A stretch of DNA of 63,608 nt, taken from assembly GCA_003640385.1 (NCBI GenBank), contig RCAB01000375.1, forward strand, positions 1-63,608, given 5' to 3'. Positions 43,201-54,100 of this stretch are shown here, in pieces. The notes beneath the pieces were generated by a model. The model was not told where the DNA came from and made no database searches. It saw only the letters and a program-made list of their open reading frames with translations. The translations under genes were made by a program, and so were the position numbers. How positions within the stretch are numbered: position 1 is the first letter of the stretch; each line of letters opens with the position of its first letter. Source of the stretch: Setaria digitata. Taxonomy: Eukaryota; Nematoda; Chromadorea; Rhabditida; Setariidae.

Positions 43201-44736
43201 AGCTGTACAAATGAATTTTTGAACTGCCTCAGACGACCATATCTCTCCATCAATCAAGGTGGTATTAAAATTGATATTCAAGTTGATTTGTTGATCTTAT
43301 TTGTTGGTAAAACACGACGACATAACGTTGTTAATGCGAATGCAGAACTTGATGTAACGGTAAGATAAATTGCTTTTAGAACTTTTAAATTTCAAATTTT
43401 TTGCTTTTTTTTTATATTTTAGCAGGATTTTTAAAAAATGTCATTCGTATCCATAGTAGCTATTTAAGAAATTATTATTAAAGCGGAAAGATATTATACG
43501 TTTTGTGTTTGATTATACTACAACTATCATAGGTCTAATAAAGAAAATAGAATATAGAGGAGTCATTTGAAATCAGTCACATTTAAAAAGAATTGTCTTG
43601 AATTTAAATCGTCAATATAAGTGACACTAATGAAACAAGTAATGAAAAGGGAGAAATTATAATTAAGTTTACTGAGTTATCGTTTTGTATGCAACTTGTG
43701 AACTTTAGCCAGAGTTTTAGGTGTATAGCAGATCTAATGTAATTAATTACAGTGAAGTAAACATTCGTTTTCCTTTTATCTCGATCTCTTCTTACTTTTG
43801 TTCCTCAAATGCTCTTAATAAATAATAAATAAAATGTTTCTCTTTTTACGCTACTAAGATTGACATAGTAGTGACAGTGATAAAATGTTAAGGTTCGTCC
43901 GTATCTCAGACATAGTCGTTTATACGGCGATGTTGCATTGACTGGCGTGGATATCAAATTGAAAGAGGTTTATTTTTGGATCAAAAAAAAAGTTTTTTTT
44001 GACACGAATTAGTTTTTCAATTAATTAATTGCTCTTCATGAATACTCCAGATACTAATTATATCTAGCATTCATATGCTTTTATTTTTATTTTTCACCTT
44101 TTTTTTTTATATGGGAGTTGGTGGAATGTTTGCGAATACGATACGTAAAGCACTAAATACTGTGGTACCAAAGAAACTTTGGCCAAAAATAAAGAAACGT
44201 CTACGGTTTGCATTTAATCAGCGAGGTAAGATGGAAATTTTATAAAAGCATATTCTCGAAATGCTAAATGGATGAAAAAAAATGTGCTGCAGCATTGAAA
44301 AGAATTTCGATTAGCTTTTAATAATCATATAAAGCTGACTTTTTTCTCATTTTCTTAACATTAATTAACTGCAATTTCTTCAAATTCATATTCATATATG
44401 CAGCAATTTCAGGAATTAGACTACCAGTAATGTGTGGTGTTGAACTGGAAAAACCATCGCTAAGTTACATTGATCATGCTGTTGTTATTGACACCGACTT
44501 TAGGTTAATTTTTTTGTTCTTATTTGTTATCATTAATTTTTTTTTCCTTGCAAAGAAAGCGAATCTCGAGATATCACTGGGAAGAAAGTTTGTATTTAAT
44601 CATAAATTATATAAATGGATTTACTACTTGTAGCTATGATTTGCCGCGATTCATCCGGAAGTTTAAAGCATATATTAATGCGGAAATTGCTCGAGCAAGG
44701 CGGAAAGAGCAGATGGAAAATGAGGAAGATTATTGA
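39736..44736 (+). CDS. BPI/LBP-like lipid-binding protein
   Basis: Secreted protein of the BPI/LBP/CETP family, whose two barrel domains bind lipids such as phospholipid or lipopolysaccharide. Exons: 39736-39996, 40382-40541, 40869-41038, 41350-41429, 41582-41678, 41745-41888, 42125-42355, 42568-42669, 42835-43013, 43233-43359, 43893-43967, 44051-44225, 44404-44503, 44634-44736; 667 aa in this joining. The start is a Met-Ser-Phe-Leu signal-like sequence. Family features seen: AGVPAGIYFRISQKG-VDYI early in barrel 1, and two cysteines (TPVC and SELC) placed like the conserved disulfide. A Pro/Thr-rich linker (about 258-275) and an extended acidic/basic insert precede barrel 2, which includes SAFGDEMFGV and GIRLPVMCGVEL. 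It is longer than mammalian BPI (about 480 aa), mainly through the middle insert. The 5' edge of exon 12 is uncertain. Confidence 0.85.
42761..42792 (+). repeat. 16-bp tandem duplication in BPI-like intron 8
   Basis: AGTCAGTTAATTAGC repeats twice back-to-back with one base between, inside a region of related GTTAGT/GTTAAT units that continues to about 42810. Confidence 0.7.
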
Positions 44737-45487
44737 TCGTTTTGAGAAATAATGATGGTACAGGATTTGTTTTATCTTACTGTATTCATAATGCCGAAAA
44801 ATTTTCTGGTTATTTATGACTGATTTATCCTTTTATGTGAATAATTTGTGAGGTGAAATATCGAAATACGATAAACATGATCAAAACCTTTGTTAAGAAA
44901 CATGATTTTAATTCATTGTCTTTGCCAGAAAATTACGCAATCAAGATATTTCTCTCCACCTCTACCTTCATTTTTCTTTTATTCCCTTTTTTTTGCATTC
45001 AGGATTAGGCGATAGTGATTTTTAGGTTCGCAATTAATTAACTGAAATAAAATTTTTCTTCATGTCACTGCTATTTACTCATCATTAAAACAGGACGAGA
45101 TTGATGTCAGGAAGAAATTATATCAATTGAAATGCTTTATTTTATTTATTCATTTGTTTAAATTTTCGAATAAATCTCCCATACACAGTGCAGTGAGAAC
45201 AGTATTTCATCCTAGTTGATCAAGATGACAGTACAATTTCGAGCTTCTGAGATGCAATATGAAGTAGCTATCAAATTTTAACGAATAGTTCACTTTTAAA
45301 AATGAAAGGTGAGTAGCAATATAATTAGTGAAGTAAATACATGTAATTACAAATGGCAATTAGACCTTTTCACATCTCAGGTATATTGCTAAAATTAAAC
45401 ACAGGTGGTACACGAATTTACAATTGAAGAATGATTTATTATGTAATGATTTTACAAGCCCTACAAATTTTTATAACGTCATTACTA
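44737..45487. other. Convergent 3' flank between BPI-like and MARVEL-like genes
   Basis: About 0.75 kb between two convergent stops. A plus-strand AATAAA at 45046-45051 could serve the BPI-like gene. No exon seen. Confidence 0.5.
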
Positions 45488-48400
45488 TCAATACTCGTTA
45501 TATTTGTCTTGATCAATCTGAAAAGGTAACACTGAAATTTATTAGTGTGTTATGAAGTGTTTTATAAATATTTGACTATTTTATTACAACTTTTTGGGAA
45601 AGGTACAGGTCAGTAATTAACTATAATAATATTCATAAGTATGATATTAAGGTTTTTCAATTCACATAATTTAAAATATGGATAGACAAATGCATAAATT
45701 TATAATATTTTATAAAATTTCAGATTAATTGAAGCTTGAAGTTAAATTTAAATCTTAAAGTAAAGTTTTTTTTTTGTTAAACCTTTAAGAATTTCGTACA
45801 CACAGCTTTTATGATTTTTGAAGTATTTATACACTGTTCATAAATAAATTAAGGACGTGGAACTTACTTCCAACATGTATTCTTGTACGGTAGCTGTCGT
45901 TATTGTTTGGTTCTGGTCGTCCATATGAAGCATGCGATGAAATCGGTGTCGTATATGTTTGTGAATATCTGTAAAATTAATTTGTATCCCTGACAGGTAT
46001 AATAATAGTAACAGCAAAACATTGCTTTGGCAAAAGAAATTCAGAGGAAAAAATTTTGAAATTTACGTAGTTAAATATCATTGAAACGAATTGTTTATTT
46101 TTCAAATATCACCACAATTACCTCTCAACAATAAATTATGACCTGCAATCAAAAAATTTCAGAAAATAGTAAGAAAATTTTTACTTGTCTTTAAGAAGAA
46201 ACTGCATTCCGATATCCAGGAGAAAAAGTAAAGCACATAAAAATAAGAAAGCCTAAAAGATATTTAAGAGCTAATGATATGCAAATGTAAAATTACCCAC
46301 TTTTCAATATTTTGAAATAATCGTGTTAATATCTATTAGAGTAACAACCTTTAAAATTATGCGCTTCACTTAATTACGGGTTAGTTAAGCAAACTGAATT
46401 TTTTTAAATCAATTTCAGTAGAATTCAAGGAAACTTGTTTTATCATAAGAAACGACTAGGCATTAGGTTCATAAGCAAAATGTACCAAAAAAAAAAAATG
46501 AGAAACTCTTAGAAAAACTCTTGAAATATTGAACTTATTTCAACAAAAAAAACAAAGTGCATTAGGGATGTGTTGTATCATTTTTAAGGCTAAATTTGAA
46601 TTGTTTAAGCAAGTTTCAAAAGGATACGAGTAAGATAACAATTATTGTAAAGTTTTTGCAAACCGCTGCAGCTGCCCATCCTTTGACGAGGAATAGTATA
46701 TCACAATTTGGCAGACCCATACAACCACTAAATTGGCCACCAGCAATTTGTCTAATTAATGGTCCCATATGGCTATAGCCGGTTGCATACCATGTTTCTA
46801 CACCTCCAAGAGCCAAGAAAATCAGTATTGATACTGTTGATAAACATATTTGCTGCAGAGAAATGTTTAAATTTCAGAAAATTTTTCCTTAAAAAGAATT
46901 AATTCTGTTATCGTGATTAATTATAACAATTTATAACTATCACTTTACTAAAAATAAATAAACAAAGGTGAAGCACAATGAGGTGTAAATTGGGTTATGA
47001 GCAAAAAGTATGAAAATTATTGGAAACTACTTTCTCAACACAGAAACAGATTAAGATTAGTAAGCTAAATGATTTTGACCAAGATGATCAGATAAAGATA
47101 AATGAAATTACAGTAAAAAACCGACAAAAATAAAAAAATTTAATGATTCATGAATTTAAAAAGATTTTCAATAACAAAACAGTTAACAAAAAGTAAAACA
47201 AAAAACAAATGATCAACACATACTGTTATCATCATCATCATCATCTTTATCATTCATTAGTTCATCATTTTCATCACTATCTTTGCTTGTCAGTGTTGAT
47301 TACCAAAGTAATTCATTTGATTAATGGCAGCAGCAACAGTCGTTTAACAGTATTTTTGTTTAGATTTGACTCAAATGATACAATTTGAAATAACAATATT
47401 GTTATTATGATTGCAATAAATGTTTACGAAAAAGCTTAACTTACCATGTAAAAGAGAGAAGTACCAGTAGCGATCTGAAAGCAACTTAGTCCAATAGGTG
47501 GTAAAGCAAACAATATTGCAATTATAACGACTGCCATTTGGCCCCAAACACTGCAATAAATAAACTGATGGTGATATGGTGATGATAAGAATTACCGATA
47601 AGATTTGAATAAGATCCTAAAATAGTTAAGCATCCTATCAAAAGTGATATCAAATGCATTTCTGTATCAGTTGCTTTTGGTTTTAAAATTTCAGGTATTT
47701 ACGAAACAAAAAAAATAGAAAATGATTTAATGAAATGAATTTGGGTGGAAAGCGTAGCAGTAATTAGCTTAGATTTTCAGCATTTAAAAAAATATCTTAT
47801 GCAGTTCGAGGAAATGAATGTATTCTTGACGAAATTTTGATTCTGATTTTTAAATGCCTGACTCTCAATTAACAATGCTTCATGTTTCCTAAAATCAACG
47901 CTGTTTCTCACTTTTTTTTGAGTTTTTAGAAAGCTTAAATAGAGCTTTCTTAATTTAAGATTTTTATTGTAATTTTTTTTTTAAACGATGGCAATTCAAC
48001 TATTAAAAGTTGTTAAATATTTCGAAAGTCTCAACCAGCAAATAATCAAAGATTGCAAGCAACATAAGTTGTACCATCATTATCTAAATATTCATTAAAG
48101 TAAAGGAAGAACAATTCTGATTCTGCTATTTTATTCGCTTTCTTCCACGAAACTGGAAATATTAAAATATGAATTTGTGCTAATAAGCAAATGAAAGATC
48201 TAGCGGATCAAGTAGTTAATTATTACTTGCATTATAAGCGAATTGCAATGAGTGAGCTTGCAAGGTTAATCTCATTAGAATTAGAAATGTAAAAAAGAAT
48301 TGACTAAAAATAAGCGCTAAGTACAACGAATCAGTTTTTTTGCCAGGAATTTTAAAACATTTCGAGAAATCGATTTCTACAAGTTTAGGGAAGCATGGAA

Positions 48401-50309
48401 ATGAAAATGTCATTAAATCGAATTGGGAGTTTCAATCATTACAACCTGATAATTACTAACAATATCCAGTTGTAGGATGAAATCTTTGCCATCTAATCTT
48501 TTATGATTAGATTACTTGCTTATAAAGCTTTAGTTGTTGAAAATATCGCGAACACTCAGATTATCTCCAAACTCTGAACAGTGATCATGATCGCTCAAGT
48601 CATCTTACTAGGGCCAAAGAGTTTTAGGAGAAAATATCATATCATGTTTCCGTAAAACTAGAATGAATCAGGAGGATTGGCGAGGATTCCTTCCAATAAC
48701 AGTTATAGTGCTGAGATATCCAAGCACAGGTGGATGTCTCAGACAAACAAATTTTAGTTAAGTATTTGAGTTTTTATTACTTCACAAATTTCTGCTTAAA
48801 TCCATTTTCAGGAATACTTTTCGAAAGAAATCATGGAGAGAAAAAAATTATGATGGTAAAATTATTGTTTCTACAATGGATATTATTCATTTGGAAGTTT
48901 AATATAAAATTTCCAATTTAATAAATTTTAAAATAAGAAATATGCAAATGAGATGAGAGAGTGATACTTTTGTCCACGATGCTGGAAATGCACACCATTG
49001 CTCCATCGATTGATACCCATCGGGAGGAAATTTTCATTTGGACAAATTTCATCAGCTGCTCGAATGTCGTTGATGTATCGTGTAAAACAGACACCAGGTG
49101 CCGTAAATATTAATATCACCGAGATTAGCACAAATAACTGGAAATTATTTACTGAAAATCATGGTGTCGCGAGTGGAAAGTAGCGATCCTGAATAGTCAT
49201 CGCGAAAATCAAAATTTTCATGAATTTGTAATTTAGATATTGAAATAACTAATGTTTGTTTTCTGTACCTAAGTCTGTAGAAGCAACTCCTATAAATTTC
49301 TTAGAAATAAAAGTTGAAATCAATTAAAATTAAGAGTTAAGAATGTTAATAGTTCATAGCGTTTTCCTTCTTTTTCAAAATTAAAATTTTCGTTTTTCAA
49401 AAAAGTTATAAATTCCCAACTTTTATACACACACGCACGCATAGAGATATAGTATGAATAATTATTTCATTAACTATAATATAAGTTTTTGACCATTCGT
49501 CGTTCTGCCTTTATTTTTTAACTAATTAAAGAGAAAATTGATCGTGATATATTTGTTGTGAGAGAATTTTTTTTTTTGCAATGCAAAAAACAAAATTTGC
49601 GCAATTATTTCAATTCATGCTTCCCACCGAATGAAAAGCTGTTATTCATCACACCTGTACAAAGGTAACGAAAATGGCGTTGAATGCAATTTATATTACA
49701 TATTCGCAGTTTTTCGTCTTCTTCTATACGTGTAACAAACCGAACAAAATTATTTTGACTATTGAAAGATTCATTTGTACGATTTTTTTTTTTTTTTTTG
49801 TTTCCCTTTATTGAAAGAGGAAATGAATGAGAACCGATTAGCATTGATAATTTTAGCTTTTGGGAAGTGTAGTCGTGTTAGATTAGAAATACTTCACTTA
49901 AAATAGTTAAATATACTTCTTCCAGGACATAAGAAAAGACCTGTGTTTTGAAGGTCAATATCGTGTTATGATTCAAAAAAATTATAGAAGTGGGAAGTTG
50001 AAAGGTCAAACAATTCTAAAAATATAATCTTTTATGAGACTAGAAATAATCCCCTTATAAAAAATATCCGATATATAACAGCAAGCCTGCAAAGTGTAAT
50101 TACTGAAGCATCATATTAATGAAATTATGATGGCAGTAGCAATTAAGAAGTGAAACAAATATTATTTAGGAAACACTTACCAAAATGAATATTCTGATGA
50201 AAGCGGAAATACCAACAAATAGTGAATGTGGTACCATCACCTTTAATGAAAATTTCGAAAGTCGCAGGAAAATTTCAATTCCATTCACACAACCAATTTC
50301 ACAAATCGT
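45488..50309 (-). CDS. Four-helix MARVEL-like membrane protein (5' end unresolved)
   Basis: Multi-span membrane protein. Exons found, 5' to 3': 50309-50181, 49137-48968, 47550-47445, 46852-46664, 46252-46185, 45968-45868, 45531-45488; these give 268 aa in phase, without the N-terminus. Visible are a conserved-looking lead (ICEIGC..GIEIFLRLSKF), TM1 spanning exons 1-2 (ISAFIRIFIL then LFVLISVILIF), an outer loop with Cys residues, TM2 (VVIIAILFALPPIGL), TM3 (CLSTVSILIFLAL), a loop with GCMGLPNC, and TM4 after VKGWAAAAAF ending in LDIGMQF. The KG-x-AA-to-D pattern of the last helix resembles MARVEL/CKLF-type proteins. The cytosolic tail is Tyr/Ser/Pro-rich and ends DQDKYNEY. A possible start exon (Met at 51118, MESSSPYQ..., donor at 51067) is not phase-compatible with the first exon unless another exon intervenes. 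Confidence 0.72.
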
Positions 50310-50609
50310 CTGTTAATTATAGCATTTAGTTACAAAAAGCGTAATAGTAATCGTCTATTGAATTCAGATTCCAAAAGATATAATAAATGTGGGATGGATT
50401 ACGTCACATAAACAGATGATAAATTAAATATCTGCATGCAAAAAATACCGGCATTTTCGAAAGATATTTTTTATCTCAATTTTACATTGAAACTCGAAAT
50501 ATTTTAATTAAATGACGACTCTGTAGCAGCCTAAGATTGATGATAGATCATAGATTTTTACAATTGGATAGACTGATGGAAGAAAATAATATCTACTAAA
50601 TGCTACTTT

Positions 50610-50870
50610 AAAAGATAAATAATAAAGAATTAAGAAATAAACATTAGTTGTAATAGTAAATTCATTATCATTGTAATGACGAATTGAGTAACAGTCTCAA
50701 ATGCTGCAAACGATAATTTCGTATAATACAAGTAGGTGTGGATTTATTCAAATAATTAATAATGGAGAAATAAGAAATAAACATTAGTAGTAGTCGTAAA
50801 TTTATTTTTGTTGTAATGACAGATTGGGCAACAATTTCGAATGTTTCAAATGATAATTTTATGGAATAAA
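50610..50870 (+). repeat. Diverged tandem repeat, about 140-150 bp period
   Basis: Blocks AAGAAATAAACATTAGT, GTAATGACGAATTG/GTAATGACAGATTG and CGAATG-to-GATAATTT recur in order at about 50633-50720 and 50772-50860. A further short repeat (AAAATGATAATTTTATG) follows. It lies upstream of, or within, the 5' part of the MARVEL-like gene. Confidence 0.6.
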
Positions 50871-50976
50871 ATGATAATTTTATGAAATAAAATGGTATTT
50901 TCATAAAATACAGCCAGGTGCACTTCAACCTACAAAGTGTAAACTTGTTTTGTCCCAATGAGAGCAGCATAATAAA

Positions 50977-50978
<2 letters not shown>

Positions 50979-51015
<37 letters not shown>

Positions 51016-51030
51016 CATACATATATATGT
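50979..51030. repeat. (AT)n microsatellite
   Basis: About 50 bp of alternating AT grading into ATACAT units. Self-complementary. Confidence 0.9.
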
Positions 51031-51066
51031 TGAGGAAATGAAATGGGAGTTAAGTGAGGGTGTTAC

Positions 51067-51118
51067 CGACAGATGATAGATAATGGGCCGTGGATTGGTA
51101 TGGTGATGACGATTCCAT
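51067..51118 (-). CDS. Possible start exon of the MARVEL-like gene
   Basis: A short open segment beginning ATG GAA TCG TCA encodes a Ser/Tyr-rich peptide and ends at a plausible donor (CG|GTAACA). It is the nearest start on the correct strand upstream of the MARVEL-like exons. Its end phase does not match exon 50309-50181, so an extra exon or a different start is needed. Low certainty. Confidence 0.25.
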
Positions 51119-54100
51119 TCCGGTCGTATGTCAACCAATGTCAACAACCATAACAGTAGTCATCATCTAATCGCGCACTCGACAGCAGCAAATATAAACT
51201 TTTCATCAGCTCAATGAGGGACAAAAAACTAAATGTTATTAAAAATGATAATTAATAAAATTAATAGTAATAATGACAGCAATGATAAGTAGTAATAGTA
51301 ATGATTAGTGCTAATAATAACGATATTATTACAAAAATAAATATTGTGGTTCCGATATATATTGAAATTGGAAGTTAGATGAAAAATTAAATGGTGTATA
51401 CATGGCGAAGGAAGCTTTTTATTTGAAAACTTGCATCCTCATGATTCTCAACTCATCACATTTCTGTCATCATTTATTACTAAATTGTCAAATAGAAATG
51501 GAGGAAAGCAGGTAGCTAATTCCAAAATAGTTTTTAAACTGTTCTCGGCTTATTTCTGGTAGATATGGTAGTTGTAATTGTTAGAATATGAATTCTGAAA
51601 GGCTAATATGACATATTCAAATGTAGACAAATTAGATATCGTAATTCAAGTCATTCTGTTTGGAAAAAAAGATTATGATCCTGTTATAGATGATATGAAG
51701 CTGTGTTTTGTACAGCTATCAACTGAATCACTGATTGAAATTGATTTCTTCGCTCTACTTCGATGTGTCATCCTGTCACATCGTATTATCAAGCCTAGTC
51801 ATCTCATCCCTGGTGACATCATTCCATTAAACGATTGTTGACACAGTTGATAGTTATACTAAAATAACATTGCATTGGTATGCTTTGATTATTTGATAAG
51901 TTTTTTTCTTTTCTTCTTTTCTCTGATAAAAGAAAACAGAATACTACCTAGAATTCCAGAAGGATTTGTTTCTTATACAAGACGAAATTTTTATACAATA
52001 TTTGGTTTTCTGCAAGATAAAAAGCGAGAACATGAAAAAAATAGGCCAAAAATTGGAATCTGGAATTGGTCAGCCGATATCTTCATACTATTTCTCTATG
52101 CCTTGCACCGATTTTTCGGAAACAACAGGTTCCTCATTTGATTTTCTGAAGTAAAGTTTGAAAATTTTTTGAAAAATCGGTTTTTCTCTACAAAAGAGAA
52201 AATGCGAAAAAGGATCACACTATCTTCACACAGTTAACTTGCTATTTTTGATTAAAAATTGAGATTGTGAATACGGTAAAAGCAATGAGTACACTTGGTA
52301 TAACCAACAAAATTTATGCTACTGTAGTCACAATCTAAAAAAAATATCGAAAAAAATTAGTATTTTTTTTCCTTACCAAATTACAATTGTACATTATAAA
52401 GTCAATAGAAAATTGAATAGAATAAAATAGTTTGAAATTGTGATTCAACCACTTGAAGTTCATATTGTCATCATCTACTGCATTTCATTTTCCTACGTCA
52501 AGTAAACTTCACAGTTCTTAACTTTCTTAACATCAAAATGTATGGAAAACAGTAATAGCCAATTAGTGTTTCCAAATTTGAGGCTAATTAAAAGAAGGAA
52601 ACAGAAACTGATTGATGCCATTAATCAGAAATAATTAAATATATCGCCGAAATAGAGCAAATAATTGTCATTTTTTTAAAATAATTTATAATAAGTTCTG
52701 TTCAATTGTTAAATGCTGAATATTCGAGAGTCGATAAAAAAAATAAATGCAAATAGAAGAAAAGAGGAAAACTACACATAAATAAAGACAATCAGTAAAG
52801 CAACAATCAATGTGAAAATAATTGATGTTTTTATTATCATAAGTTTATTTAAAAATGTTGAAATAAAAAATTGGCAATAAAAATTAAATTTTAACCAAAT
52901 TTCTCCGTGTTACAAGTACACTATAATTAACCAGTTCTGTTTTATTCTATTGCAGTATTTTTGTCAGTTTTAGGAAGAAGGGTTTTTGTTGTTTTATTGA
53001 AAGCAAGTAAATCTTCATTTCTAACTGAAGCTTTTTCGATTAGATTCAGTCATCATTATTCTTTTGTAGATGGCAACAAAAAGATGCTAAGCTAGTCAGG
53101 TTGAAAGACTTTTGTTATGATACGAGAATCTAGCTAGCACGTCGATTTCAGAATTTATTGCAAGCTAGTTCGAGTAAAATCTGAATTTTGTAGTGAGGAA
53201 AATGTTAGAAATGGTAAGGATGAAAAGCAAGAATTCTAACAGTATATCATAAATAATAATCTATGTCGATAGATTCGTGCTAGGGTCAAAGGTGAACTGG
53301 AATGAAGAAATAAGATCGTTACGGAGTTTATCTACTACTATAATAGTCAGCAAGCTGAATGAGGCGAATAGTCCGAAGAAGGGAAATTGATGCAAAAGAA
53401 GTGGGAGGAGTTGAATCTTAGTTTTTTAGCAGCTGAAAAAGAAACTATGCATAGAATTGTTAGTTGCTAAGTGATCATCAAAAAATATGAAGAATTAAGT
53501 CTAAAAATCAATGCTACAGTAACGAAGAAGCGAAATTTTACAAGCTATAATCAAGACTGAACTCGAACAGTTTGAGGTGCAACAGACCCCAGCCCCTTAA
53601 TAACAATAGTTTGAAACAAAAATTAATTTATTTGTAACTTCTTCAAACTTAGATTTTAAATGTTTGTTATTTGTGAATCAGTTTTTCACTTAGCGGTTCT
53701 ACATAAAGAATTTTTTTCCTTGCCTTAATTATATTGCAATAACACCGAGCTATTTTTGTGCGCGATATTTCTTGAAGGAAATTGGTGACAAAAAAAATCA
53801 AGTGATAAAAAAAAGGCGAAACGCAATCGTTGTAAAGTTAAGTGATGCAATATCATGCTGATAAGTTTGATGATTAATTTAATGTCATAAAATATGAAAT
53901 ATTTCCTCCACAAGAGAATTATACTTCACTTCTTTACGAATTACAAACAGTTTTAATGTAAAATGTTGTACGCATATGGTTTTATTACTAAAGATAATTG
54001 AAATTTTACGCTCATGTGTCAATAAAAAGTCTAAATAATTGAAAGAAATCAATTTTGATGTTTTTTGACTTATTGATGGATTCTACCTAAACAACTTTAC

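Noticed and set aside
45440..45470. Alternative last exon of the MARVEL-like gene after TTTGTAG
   Set aside because: It adds only seven residues before a stop; the exon at 45531-45488 has a better acceptor and a more protein-like tail.
51608..51841. 77-codon ATG-started frame
   Set aside because: Composition is fairly ordinary, but no domain, no neighbour exons and no regulatory context; kept only as a note in the interval description.
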